Shown here in pieces: positions 26,539 through 41,500 of a stretch of 64,000 nucleotides of DNA. How positions within the stretch are numbered: the stretch's first letter is position 1; each line of letters opens with the position of its first letter. The DNA lies in assembly GCA_026874595.1 (NCBI GenBank), contig CM049318.1:61106250-61170249 (forward strand), given 5' to 3'. The stretch comes from Sipunculus nudus. Its lineage: Eukaryota; Annelida; Sipuncula; Golfingiida; Sipunculidae. The notes under the pieces were generated by a model. That model did no database searches, was not told the DNA's origin, and was given only the letters and a program-made list of their open reading frames with translations. The position numbers were made by a program, and so were the translations under genes.

Positions 26539-29500
26539 CGCAATATACGGTATGGTCTGTGAAGATATTTTTTATTTTCAAGAAATGTAAAATTACTATT
26601 AACGTTACTATCTGTTTATCTCTTTAAGCTGAAATCCTTTAACCTTGGGCGGGGTTTAGGGATTGATACCGATTAACTAACATGTTTGCTGGCAAAGCGA
26701 GTGGCATGTTTACCAATATACTACTAAGTTATGGTTGTTACGTAGGGTCAACTTGAGTTTGGCATTCGCTGTAGTCTAGCACGGTTCCATTTTCTCGAGT
26801 GACAGCACGTTTCTGTTAAGGTTAATTCTCGTGGGGCAGGGGGAGGGGGGTAGAGAGTGTAGTCACAGAGTCCTATTGATAAACACGCGTCAGTTCACTG
26901 GCGACATACAGTAGTGAATGTTTTAATTTGCTCATGTTGGTTCTAACTATTATATAAGGTGTAATTAAAAAAAATGAACATACTTTGTTCATCACAGTCT
27001 GAACAAAACTGACAGTATGGACTAATTATGATTAATATATGCGGCCATTCGAACACATATTGTTTAAATGCATGTTTGGGACTGTTTGAAGGGTTGTTTT
27101 TCCTTTTGCTATAGGATCACCACAACCAAGTCAGAATTGCGTGAAAAGGGAGCTAAACAGTTTACCTGTCACCTTATGTAAAATAAGAAATGTTAAGGAA
27201 AACTTATTATACCAGAATTCAGTTATGAAGTTGTCTATAAGAATCCCAAACCTAAGACTATTTATAAATATACACTTTAGGTCAATTTTAACATTTACCC
27301 GTGTCCTGTGTTAGACAGACATATTGTTACCTGACTTCCTCATATTGCTGCATATAGTTGGCGTGAAGTAATCCCTCCCTGTGATTGGTCAAATCCCGTT
27401 TCATCTCCATGGCAACATACGGCGGTAATATATTCATAAGTAACTGCTCCTGCAAACAAGAACAATAGTCAATATTTAGATAAAATCATTCGACTGCACC
27501 AGACCCTACACGATAAAGAATTTGCCGGTAATAATAAGCCGATGCATTAACACACACACACATGTACGTTGTTCGTCCTTTGAAACAGCTGCTATGTTTT
27601 GCTGCCAAACGTAACATGGATTCCATAGACGCCCAATGCAGCTTCCATGGAATCGCAAGATTAATTCAAATATCAGCATTATAAATGGGTTTCCAAATTA
27701 TTAAGAAGGAAAAGGGGTACTCGACCGCTACGGACAGGCTGATCATTTACCAATGACGTGTTGATATATTGTCACGTGATGAAAATACCACCCAGGAAAG
27801 GGAAATGCCACAAATGCACCGACCTGGTACATGAAATATACGGAATAGTGACCGATGTGTCTATCTAGACATATTTAAGATAAGCTTACTGAAGCAAAGA
27901 AGGACCTTCAATATTACAAAGCCAAGGCCTAAGCATTATGTATGATACAAGTTGTAAAATCTGAGATATGGAGGGATACTCCGTGTTTTAAAACCTGTTC
28001 ACATAAGCCATTTTCATTTGTGTATATACAACAGTTATGCAACATGTTTACGAGTAGATATTTGTTTAACTCCTAAGACAGTGAAGCGTGAGTATGTCGT
28101 TCAAAAGTGAGTTGTTTTCCATTGGAATGGTGTTGTGGTCCCTTTATACGTTCATTTTTCCTCATGCAGTCTCGCTGGTTATCCTAGAAGTTGGTCTGTC
28201 CTGCACTCCTGTCGTACGTCTTACGATATATTATGATATAAGGTAACGAGTTTTTGAGTGATTTGAGGCGCGAAAAATCTGAGAGTTGGCCTGAAGATTT
28301 CGTACGTTAAACCTACGACAGTCCTGCGTATGGTCTACCATCGTACGCCAAATCTGTGACTCTCTTTGGCTGACCCTTCGACAGTAAGTCTGTCTCACAA
28401 CTGTCATATAATTTGACATATTTTCCGATGACCGTCATACAAAACATAATTATATGTGACCGTTATTACGCAACTTTCAAATATATACCTCTATACAAAA
28501 ACTACACTTATCTCTTCTGTCGTACATGCCCACTTAAAACGTGCGACAGAAAAAAACCTGCGGCTAACGTTCACATACTAGTCATTAAAATGCCCGTAAA
28601 CGTGTTGTTCATAATTACAGCCGTTTCTGAGGACTGTTTGACAGAAATGCGTTATGTATTTACGATTGAATAGGGGCTTCAGCCAGGTTTACGGTGTATA
28701 TAGTTTTTCGGGATCTACAATTAAAAAAAAATCTTACTCATGATCGTTTTAATGCGGTCAGGGTTCAAACGATTATAAATGATATCTTTAATCAAACACC
28801 TTTCTATTCAAGAGCCTCGTAGGAGCTTGTTAACACGTATAGGCGAGGTTGAACTAGAGGAATTTTTCTTTTTAAGATATAAGATATAATATCGATATTT
28901 TAAAGTAGACCCTATCAGTCGAATATAAACACTATACCGAGTCGTGTATTCATAGATTCGTTTATTAGGTTCCGAATTCAGTCCGATGTCACCCGATGTG
29001 TCTCGATTACTCCCGATGTTTCCCGATCACTTCCGATGTTAAGCCGATCTCACATCGGGACAATTCGCGGACATCATCATTCTGTTGGTGTAAGCCCTTT
29101 ATAAGTTTTGACACTGTATATGAAAATTGTTTTTTACCAGTTTATTTCTCTCCTCGTCGACCTGTAGTCGGGCTGAAATACAGTTCCGTGTGTCCAGGAA
29201 GGTCTTTCTCCTGATGTACTCGCTTCTGTCATGTATGTACGTCCCAGCGATGTTGACCGCCACGAAAATCATGGCGTTCGATGAAACCTATTATATAAAT
29301 ACAATAAAACATATCAACATCGTTCCAACGCTTGATAAAGTAAATGCCCACAGAAGATATAAATGATATGTGAAACGATAAAAATTTTTCATAAAGTGTG
29401 TAATCATTCAGTCTCTATAGGTAAATTCAAGAGCTTTTGCCAGATTGTAAGAAAATCACAAAATATAAAAATAAACATCCATGCAAATTTCTACACTTGA

Positions 29501-32500
29501 GGCAACTTAACATCACAACATTGTAAAACAAGACCTCCAGGCTTAATGCGAATCTGTGAATTGGAATATACATCAGGTATTCTACATCATGCTGGACCAT
29601 TACATTTCAAGTACAAATGTTACATGTACAATACATTTTGAACCCGAGTATAAGCACCATTTACATTAATGTCACTCGCTACCGAGATACTGGCATGGAT
29701 GTACACAACATAAAATGATTGTAGGTGGCGTCATCAGTCTTGTGTACGAGAAAGCCATCAAATATGCATGGACAGACAGGCCAACATTTCAGGCCGGTAC
29801 ATTAAACTCCTCTTGAGTCCGGTGCACTAGGCTGACCAAGCTCAGCTGAGGAAGGCAGCTGCCCGAAGTCAAGTAAAGCTAATTGCCAACTGCAGCTACT
29901 GCACTGAATGAACTCTTGACCTGTACCAAGCTGCACTGGGTGAAAACTTGACCTGTTGCAAATCAGATACAGTTGGCAGTCTACCAAAGCTATAAATAGA
30001 TCCAGACTGAAATTTGGCCTGTTGGCAAATCTGAAATAGTCGGCAGTCTGCCAAGCTATTTTACAGATACAGACAATATGTTGTCATGTTGCTAAATCTG
30101 TTTATACATGTATACTGACAGATTTTGGCTACAATGCTTTTTTCAAGCTAATTATTCATAGGATTTTTTAGCAAAGAGTTTAGAATAATAACAGATGACT
30201 ATTGAAAGCAAAATTAGAATATAGGTATATTTTATTCATGGATTAATATTACACATAAGCTGGATATGGACACCACATATTTATTCTGCCTGTACAGCTG
30301 TGCTTATATACCAAAAGAGCTCAGTTTGTTAATACTATAAATATACTAGCTTTCTGTTCCAAAGTATCTCAGAGTCCTTTCATTGTTTAATGTCCAATAT
30401 TTCTGTCAATAATCATTTAAGTAAAATTGAACACAGACCACCTAGGAATCATTTTTGTGCAATGTTACAGAACTTGAAACAAAAGTTTTGCAGGAGAAGA
30501 CTATTGCAGCACTCAGTCTGATATAGGCTTACTTGGCCACAAGACCAACTTCAGTTTTCTATGACTTAACCAAAAATCAATGAACCCAATCTATTCTTAT
30601 ACAATTCAGATAACCCCCTATCCTTTGAAAATTCTTATGAAAATTTATGCCGGTCAGCTTGGCAGTTTCATCATGAAATATTTTTTGAGCCGAAAGAGGT
30701 TTTAGTCCGTAAAAGACAGGTCAAAGTAGGTTGCGCCACAAACACTTCAAGTTCAAATAAAAGTCATATTTCCAACATTTGCACAGAATTTGGTGATGCT
30801 AGCTGCCTAGCTACAGTCGTTTCTGAGATTATTATGTTAGTATGCTTATTTGTCCAAATGACTTAGTTCAAATACCTGTAACTCGGCCAAAATTAATCGA
30901 AACCAAACCATTTGAACAAAACTGAGAGAGCTCATCTCTGGGATCAATTCTCTGAAATACTGAACAAATTGGCTAAATGATTTTGGAGAAGATTTTCAAA
31001 GGTTTTCAAGGTTTCCAACCGTAAAATGTAAGTCGATTCAGGTAGTGCCACAGAAAGTTCACCCCCACAACGTTTGACATGTGATTGAATATTGCATACA
31101 ATTTGGGAATGCTGGCTCCTGCTGTTCCTGAGAAATTAAGGGTTAATGTACTGATGACCGATGACCCCGTAAAAAAGGTCGATGCAGGTGGCGCTACCAA
31201 TACCTCAATTTCAAATATGACCAACATTTGAACAAAATTTGGTGATGATAGCTCCAGCAAATTTTGAGAATGTAATTTTAGATTTTATTATGCTTTTTGG
31301 CTAAATGACTAAGTTCAGCTTCCTGTAACTCGACCAAAAATCACCGAACTGGAACTATTCGAAAAAACTTGAGAGAGATTCTCCCTGGTATCATCTCTGT
31401 GAAATATTGTACAATTTGGCTGGACTATTTCGGAGGAGAAGATTTTTAAAGTTTTTAAGCTTGTTCCCTATAAAATCTTAGTCAGTGCAGATAGCAGAAA
31501 AAATTAGCACAATCCGGTAGAGTTTTTAGATGACTGATATTTTTGCATAACTTTGGATGATGCTAGCTCCTGCCGTTTTAGAGATAGTATTGGTTAACAT
31601 ACGGGCGACGGCGACGCGACACTATCGCATAAGCTCACAGGTACGCTAATAATTGTCGTGTCTTTACGAAGTTATGGTTTAATACAAAGAACAATGAGTA
31701 ATGTGTTTAAATTTTAAGTACAATAATTAGGGTTTGATAGAAGGCTCGGCTTCTTCAAATTTCTGTTAATCAGTGTTTGTATTTTTATGAGTTTTTTTGT
31801 TTTCCATAATGCATAATATATATATGATACATAATATTATTCATCACAACGAAGTAGTGTTATCTTTCCCTTAATAACACACCCGCGCACACATACATAT
31901 TCATTATATATACACATGTATGAAACTATGTAATACCATATAATAATTATGAATAACTATACAATTCTTATTACAGACTAAGGATCGTTTAATAAGCAGG
32001 TAAACGATGCGGTATTTAATTAAGAGAACAAGGGCGGGTCATTGTAACATAGTAAGCCAATGATATGACAAAGGTTGACATCTCTCTCAAATATTTGAAT
32101 ATCAGTCGTGCGTTATAGGCCGCTGGTCTTGTGTAAATACGCTTATCATTGATTGTATTTACTTTGTAGGGTAACATCTGCCCAAACTTTTATAACCATC
32201 GGTACTTAAAATCGGTGTATAAAGTAAGGATATATATGATTAAAAATCCTGCACTAAGGTTTAGAGAAAAGCAACCCTTTACCCGACCAATATTATTAAT
32301 TATTAAAATAATACAAAAGGGCTTGCTTTGACAACACTGTATGCAAGTTCACACGAATCAAATTTCTGTCAAATTCCAACGCTCCGTTTACATAGCCCTA
32401 TACATTTCAATTTATACACATGTTGTATGGAGTTGAGCCAGACTTTGTCTTATAAGCTACTTTTCGGGGGGGGGGTCGGTTTGTTATCGTGGATATCTTA

Positions 32501-35500
32501 TTCCTCTTTAAAGAGAAACATCGCGGGAAAGTGTCTTTAATTTAAACACATATACAGCCGTGACAACACGACTCGGTAAGCATGCACTTAGGCTGGAAAG
32601 CCTGACTAGAGTCGGAAAGCCTGACTAGAGTCGTGATACAATATATTACGAGGGCTGCATTGCAGTGGTTTCCCACCATGTTGCATTGATATCGTGGAAA
32701 ATAGGCCATAATCTGAACATTAGGCTATGAATGATGGATTGACTTTAACACTTTAAACAGGCAGCTTCAGCTGAAAAACATTTAAAATTGTATCTATACA
32801 ATAGCTCCTCGATACATCGGTCACATAAATGCTTATATAGTTTACTGAATCAGGATACCTCGTTATAAACAGCTAGTACACATGTAAGCAATAGTACGTA
32901 TATAGTAGGAATCGACCGGACTTTAATGGTATAAAACATGCTGGCCAAATCTCCCTCTCTCTCTCTCTCTCTCTCAATTGAGGAGGGTATAGTATACGAA
33001 GATCTGCTTTCTCTGGAATCAGTCGGTGGCTCATATCGCAGAAATGCAGGTCGGGTTTTCCTGTGATCATGTGTATTTATATACCAGCTTTACCGTGCAG
33101 AGATGACAAGTCATCCCTTAAGTTAGAACACAGACTAACAAAACCGGACATGAGCACATTCCCAACCTTGGTACAGCAAGGTATACGTATAGTAAAGGTG
33201 AATTAACGTTCACGGGAAGGTTCAGGCGGAGAGCTATTCATGTTACCTGCACGTCAGAATTAAAGCTACGACTAACAGATGGAAAAAGTAAACATGTAGG
33301 GCGTATTATTGCTGGCCGGGGCCCCTGGTATATAGTGGTATGTGTGCCAGCGGGGGGCAAAGCTGGCAGGGTCTGTTCACGGAGGATGCGAGGAGCCAGA
33401 AGTTTTGGCAGATGCCGTCAGAGATAAATAGACAAGGAGAAGATGAGATCAAGAAGAGACCAGGTGGCCAGCACCCAAATCACAAAATACCAGTCACCAC
33501 ATTTATAGAGTTAAACCTTGGAGGTATAATGCGGAGGAGAAAGTACTTTGAATATACGTCCAGCATCAACGGGACCCGCGCCCCAGCCCCCGAGGTTTTA
33601 TTGATGTTCAAATATTTACCTCCATAGTGAACCATACACAGGGTATCACTTTATAACACCATACTTGGTAGAAAATTTTGTTTATTATCATAAAATCCAG
33701 CAGTTAAAAAAAAAGATTTCCCATGTCAATGAGTTAAGATTCTACGTTTATTATAAATCACATTAATATCACATTTCGCATGTTATCGTATTTAACTAGC
33801 GACACATCCTAGAGTATACTATAGCATCCTCATCCTCGAATACCAGTAACCACTTTTGTAAACTTAAACCTGCAAAACTTTTCACCTTATATCAACTCGC
33901 TTATTAGAAAATTTCGTTCATTGTGATAAAATCCCTATATTAAAATATGTGAAAAATCTATGTTTATTATCGAACATTTCAATGTCACATTTTTATTTTA
34001 CTAATATCTCATACAACCAGCCGTATTTCAGCCTTAATATCACACCAATCGAACTGAACGGGCCACTAGAGCATATCGAAAAAGCCCTAGGACTAAAAAT
34101 GACTGTGTTATCTTTTACACGTATCTACTCCGTTATGATAAAATCTACATAGCTATCAATTAATGTGGACAACCCCTCGGTGCATTCATGCATTCTAAAG
34201 GGGACTCTAAAAGGCATCCGACTGCATCAATGTGAATATTTTGTCTCCATCGAACTTGGTTAAATAAACTGTCAGCTTTTCGTGAAGGAAGGGCAAAGGT
34301 TCCCAAAGTTAAATGGAACAACATCACAAATTTTTAATTAAAAAGTAATATAGGTATAATTATAACATTTTTTGTTAATTATATTATAGTTTATATCATG
34401 TATATATTCTTTATTATAACTGACGGTGATGGCATTCAACCGTTGCCATGCAACTCCTCTGTGATCATTCTATAGAAATATATTTTTTTCTCGATGTGTG
34501 GAGAATGATAAGAAGGGTGTCCTGGGGGCGGATGATTTTCTATAGTTTTCCCATGAATGTTGAAGATTTAAATACTTTTACTTCTCATGAGAGCGTGTCA
34601 TGAGAGAAATTCAACACATACGTATAGGGACATTTACAAATGTTCTGAGTTATGAAGGCATATTATTTGCACTTTGCACAAGTTGTTATAAAGTAAACAA
34701 ACATATTTACCGGCTGGTCTGCTTTATTGGCAATGAAACTTTATACTTGTTATACTTGTTCAACGGCGCCCATTGTTCAAAATGAGGGACAACCTTTTTT
34801 CATGAAATGTTTCATGTCAGTTGTCGATACAGTCTTATTTGGTCGCCAGACTCTCCAATCTCTAAAGTGATTAAACGGACCTTGGTAATGGCATTGGTCT
34901 TGTTTGCTTACAAAATGTTATATGTCGGGGACTATCTATAGGGATACAGGCAAAAGAGCCTCACCCCCCTCTCGGCCAAAATCGCATTCGGTCCCCCGGT
35001 CAAAACTTACGGTCAAAATAGCATTCGGCTGACATTCCCCGCTCTAACCTTTTTTTAACAAAGAGGAAAGGAACAAGGGATCTTTCTCAGAATACCATAA
35101 TCGCACCCCCACCCCCACTAACCGAGACAACGCCCAAGGGTATTGTTGTGTCGATTGTTTCATCACGGGGTGTCGCGGGCATTGTGCCCCAGCGCAAATG
35201 ATCCGCAAAATCACACCTTTGATGAATTGTACATTCTGAAACCATGATACATGCCACCTGCACACCGCATTATCTTAGCTTAAACTGATGAGGGCAGTAT
35301 TTAGAAATTGCAGCTGGAGGTATTGGTCTCTGGTGTTCTCTAATGCACGGCGCTTTGTGAGAATGGCCAGCCCATCCATGAAATCGAATCTTTGTCCACT
35401 GCAGTGACTGCACAGACCAGGTAGGTAAGAACTTGACCCTGGGTTGGCCGAACATTATCAGGTACATATACCTGGTCAGTATTTATTGCCTCCGTGAGGA

Positions 35501-38500
35501 AGGGTATGCGTTCACCTCTGTTCGTGTGTGCTTGTGTTCGTGTGTTAGTTCACAACATAATTCACGCAGATTTTCCGGGAATATCGTGATTTGGCCATTA
35601 AAGAATCGATCAGATTTGGTGTGGATCCGGCACATGATGCGGATTCAGTAACGTCATCAATAAACATTCACAAATGTACAGTCACTTATGCACCAATGAA
35701 CCTGGAATATGGACCGAATACGTGAATGCAAACACGGGTTGGAGAGCATCACACACTAGGGGCCGCATGGTGGAGGCTTGCATTACTTAGAATGCAGATT
35801 TCAAGTTTCTTTGCGACTAAATATGTTAAATGTAACATAATCAAGTGGCTGAATGATGTCTCTGATGTAGGAATTTTGTAGTTGCTCAAACTAACAGCAT
35901 GTCCAGTGAATGGCCAGGGGCACAGCCGGGGGCGAGGGTATCTGCAGAGTCACTTTCCCCCACACTTCTTTCTCATATAGTACTGATAAATGCATTTTCC
36001 TTGATTCAAGACGATGAATGTTTGCCAGTGAAACTTATGGTAATTTTCAAATCATGAACAAGTGGGTCAGGTTTTATAAACTTATATTACTATTTTCCTT
36101 CATTTGCAACAAGTTAAAGATACAAAGAGGTCTGTCCCCTAAACATTATTTGTAAATTTGTCCTGAGTCAGCCAATGGCCTAGAGTTAAAGAATTATGTA
36201 AACAAATAGTTATTGAGCTAAAATGTTGAAACTGTTTCTCTTTTTATTATTACAATGTATTCAAATGCTTTAAGCATTGCAAATTTTCCTGTACTTCTAT
36301 ATACATGGACTGTCACACATATACACACATTTAAATTAACATATAACCCGGCACCCCTTTCTCTAAATCCCGGTTACGCCCCTCAAGGAAACCTGATATT
36401 TGTATTTTAGTATATGTCACAAAGCTCCTGAAGAACGCATACGTCATTGGCAATATATACGTCACGCTTTATATAGATTGAGGATGTCGACGAATGAATA
36501 ACACATGCTATACAATTATCTGTTAAGTCATAGGAAAACACCTATAATAAAATTTTCTTATTTCACGGCAAATTTACTTAATGAGAAAGTTCGTTTAATA
36601 AAGCCTAAAGCTATAACGACTCGGTTAGTCAATCTGGCTGAGTTAATTTGTCAGCTCTAGAAGATAAAATAACCTATAGTTTTAAACACAATGCGAGTAC
36701 TTTTACATACATGCGCCGGAGCAATAACCTGACAGACAACAAAGGCTGTTAAAAGCGCTTTGATTACGCCAGGCCCCTAACGTTTTTTTTTAAAAATTAC
36801 AATAGCACTCAAAAGAGCGCATTTACCTCAGCAGGGACAAAACAATTCTGCTGGATACACTCCTTTTTCACCAAGACTTATTGGGTCTTTCATGACCCAT
36901 TTCAAACTTTTTTTAAACGGTTCGGTATGTTTTGCGTAATCCTGCTCAAATATACAAACACGCATATCAAACAAACAAACAAAGAATCATGGGGAAATCA
37001 TAACCTCCTCCGATTTAACACTGCCTACCCCTCACAAGACATTTAAAGCTGTTTAGGTGTCTAATAATATACTTAGATGATACATGTATATCCTTGTAAG
37101 CAAATAAAAGAACGGCCACAGTGCTTGGTGCTAGGTACAGAAGAAAGAACATAAACACGTAACGGTCCCAGACAGCGCAGAATTTCTCTGAAGGTATAAT
37201 CCATTATTACCTTCACATCTTAAGACCTAAGCAGTCTGGGAATCTTAACTAAATACATACAACATGAAGCTTCAGCCATCCAGACGGGTTTTCTTCCTTG
37301 TGTTAGTCTAGTGACCGTACTATATCCTGAACAAAGCACACGTGGTTATAATTTTGGACCCAGAAGAAAAAGAGACTCACAAGATTGTGTCATCATTATG
37401 CGTGACTAAAGGAAAGGGCAAATATTTGGATGTAGCTGGGGCTTTGTGAGTTACATATGTACGGCAGCTGCGGCTCCGTGCTCACTGACGCAAAAACCAT
37501 CCTCAAGCCTCCTGCCAGAACACCTCCTCCAGTCTCTGCTCTAAATGATCGCCCGCGGCATCAATGCGCTCTGGGTAATACTGCACTATACCAGTATATA
37601 CAGAAGCCAGGCAGAGACACATAGCGATGCTAACGAAATAATAAAGGAGTTAAATCTAAAACCCCTTTTTCATGCCCTTGTTTCTTGTAACGAGATTGTC
37701 AACTGGTGCCCCCGAATAACAATTCAAATCAGGCAATTTTCACTATCACGTATTACGGTATAGTTGATATTTCCGGTGGACCCATCGACAGATTAAAAAA
37801 TCAGTGTAGAAGTCTCATCCGATAAAACAAACAGAATCAAAATTTTAATACATTAAAGGATAAAAAGCATTTGCAAATCGGGCATGGACGCCGAACGCCG
37901 AATCGCCACGGTATTTAAGCTCATCTGACCTATTCACGGTGAGCTAAATAATACACACTCGTATAGGGGAGGTGATAGTATCAGGATCAGTTTAGAAACT
38001 TGTCAATAATAACAAACTGTAAGTCTTTATCTCGTTTGTTATTTGGGTTTTTAATGATAGTACGTGGTGTATAGGTCAAAAGGATATCCTAGGCTGGTAC
38101 TTTCAGTCCTTTGTCCAATTTTTTTATCCCCCCTCTGAAAACGGATACAATATATGACGCAAGAGCCAGTCTATAACAGGATCTTTCCTATTTATCTGCC
38201 AGGTAAACTGTCCAATCATTGTAGAGTATGTAATACAGTATTGACGATAGCTTCGTCCAAACAAGATTAAATAAAGCAGTATCATTACCCCGGTATCCAA
38301 ATTTATCAATATGACAATTAATATGTCCCGGTCAATGTGGTTTCAATATTGTTTGTACAGTTTCATTTTTACTTTCCGCATGCCCTTGAATGTTTTATCT
38401 TTCCAGCGATATACCTATTTTAGTTCGAGGAAGTTAACGGGAATTGTATCACTTTTCGTCACTAAGTTTATTATTCATAATCTTCATTTTAATCCTTCTG

Positions 38501-41500
38501 GTAATGCTGATGAGGTCATATTAAATTTTTAAATGCCATTTTATGTTTTTTTTTCTATTTCCTTATTATGATGGGAGTCCTGGCATTCCGAACTCTGAAA
38601 CACGTCACAATGAGTCTCGCTCGTCGTAACAACATAATTACATGCACCGATTTACACAGAAACATCACCGACATTATATATAAATGTGCACTTATATATA
38701 AATGTGTTCATAACAAACATAAGCACCCAAGAGAGACAAAGTGGAGTCGTTTACATGAAGAATACAGCCATGGCTAAAATATACGAGGCTCTTAATGACA
38801 GGATCACGTTAGCGGCATTTTATCCTCTTGACATTAGAGAGTCCATCTGTCAGAGTGGCATGCTTGCACTCTCAAGAACCGCAATGAACAACTCGACGAG
38901 GATGCAAATATCTTCACCATATTGACAACGCCTCATGGGCTACAGTTACGCTGTTACTTAAAATAAACGAAATACTATTTTTGTGCATTTCTAATAACAT
39001 CTACCACGTGCGAGGAGAAGATCCGTATTTACTCCGCATATTGGTAAATCACCCTGCATGTGTGCTAATTTGCTGACTGCATACAAGAATGTTTCGATCG
39101 GATTATATATAGGGACGATAGCCAACGTTTACGCAGCACAGGAAATGACTGGTTACCGTAGAACTGGGATTTACACCTTGGGTTTTTTGTTCGCATTTGT
39201 TATTGTGTGCTTATTCTTCGCTCGTAGCCTTAAGTTAATATTACAGGATGCTTACACCGACACCGCTGTAATAGGATGGATTGCCATTGCAGTTCAGTTT
39301 CCCGTATGACTTGTGTCACGACTAGAGTAGGCCTACCAATGTAATATAAATGCCTACTGATTCGTGTAAAACACGTCCGGGATAACGTCGGCGCTGCCTC
39401 TCGTGGGGGTGTTCGGACACGGGTAATCATGGCCGTATTCACACAACCAAATTCCCCAGGGCAATCTGCCCCCCCCCCCCCCTGCTCCCCCCACCGTAAC
39501 ACCATCGGTTAGAATAAATCATATTGTGAAGTTCATGAAACATAGACTTGCGCAATCCTTGTTCTGTCAAAATATTTTATAAACAAAACAAATTATAAAA
39601 TGTCTTTGCATAGATTAGATTTTTTTGCTTTTATTAAATATCGAAACTTGTTTTACAGAAGACATATAGAAGGTAAACACAAAACTTATTTATAATTTTA
39701 TATTTAAATCTACTGTTTAGTGAAAAGTGTCCCATTCGGGTGACAGACAAACAGCCCTGTCGCAGTAAACCGTTTCGTTCATGTACAGCAGACGTCTGTG
39801 ATACCCCCCTCACCTGTTCTTTTCACTAATACACGTGCGTGGTCAGTTAAGACAGGGCTGTACTTTTGGTGTGAGGTTCCTGATGGCCTTCTCCCAGCTG
39901 TGCACGGTAAGCTATTTCACCAACTGACCCTGACAGATCTCCATAACAACCATTAACTTGCCTCTCCAAACTCCCGAATGTAAGTTTCTTGGGTATTATG
40001 GTAATCAGGGAAGATACCACATAATAGACTTTTTTTCGATGAAACTAGCAACATCTGTCAGCAAATATTGATACTGAGCGATCGGGTTTGACATATCAAC
40101 AAGGGAGCATGGATAAACAGCGCTGCCTAGAATTATGGTCACCTAGAACGTTCCAAGTTGAATAAATTTTATAAGGTCAAGCAAACTGAATATCTATTTC
40201 AGTTCTAGAGTTCCTCATTAATCCAAATCAAAATCTGGTTATTATAACTGTTGTAAATTTTGTAAAGATCCTACGGGATCTCAACAAGAAATTACTTGTA
40301 GCGATAATGTGAAGATAATCGATCAGAATATCTCGAAAATAACAAAAAATAAATCGAATAGTAAAAGGTTAAATCATCTCCAACATTTGAAACTTTAAAT
40401 GTGCTTTTTCTTTAACTACGAGGTTAATTCAGAAGTCTCTGGTTCGTTAATGTTTTCAGGTAATAAAAAAGATGCGATGATAGTTCTTTCTACCCGAAGC
40501 AGCATGCGGTTTTTCGCGCAGTACGTTTTTTCGTGTAAGAGCTGTATTTATCGATTACCATATACAAATGTCAGTTACTAAGTGACCAATAAATAATGAA
40601 CTCCTTTTTAGTACTTGGGTTTTGTGGAATGCAGTGGATAGTAAAAGGATATAAATCATAACCAAAATTCGACCAAAATAACTCTCAACTGGTTCGATTT
40701 CTAAATGGCCCGAGATTAGAAGCAAATGGTCCTGTCAAAGATTAAGTACCCCTATTCCACGTGCGTTTGTTGTGTAAACGGATGATTTCATCCATATCCA
40801 AGACTTAGCCCTGATTTGATTGGCTGGTACACATGTGACATAATGGACTGAATTTTATCAACAACTCTGACCTAGAAATGCATGTAGTTTTTGTTCTCTG
40901 CTGAAAATGTGGAGCTGATATTGGCAGAAATACTGCGCTTTGACTTAGATCTATAGAATTTTTAGTCACAGAGGATTTCCCAGCGTGTGACGTCACTGCC
41001 GAGTTGACGGTGCTCATAATGTAAAATCTATATTAATTTTTTTTCATAGACAATTACGTTATATGATAATAAATTGACCTCAAAGTATATTATTAACCAA
41101 GCCTTGGCCGTCATGCCCAGGTGTTAGCTCGTGAGTTGAGCCGCCTTTAGCTGTGCATGCCGTGCTCGCGTCTGTTCCCGTCTGTTTATACATACAGTTG
41201 GCAGGGGAGGGATCGTCCATCTGAAAATCCGGTCGTCCCTCGGGTTATTGGTCATGATAAACTATCTACAGAAATTTGCCCTCACGACTTAAGAATACTG
41301 TTTTTATTTAAATGTTATAAATGTTTTCGTTATAATTCAAATAAGAGCTTAAACGAGTCTTTTTCCCGATATCGAACTTCTTTTTATATAAATATAATCC
41401 CTTGAAACATTTATAAAAATAGGTCAGTAAACACCAATCCAACCGCAAACAGGCTGTTCGTTTTGTTTGTGTATAACATAAAGGGCACGCAAAAATAATC

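Noticed and set aside
33340-33627. 95-codon open frame in intron 1
   Set aside because: No recognisable domain and no splice-consistent link to the cyclase. It could still be an unrecognised alternative exon, but nothing supports that.
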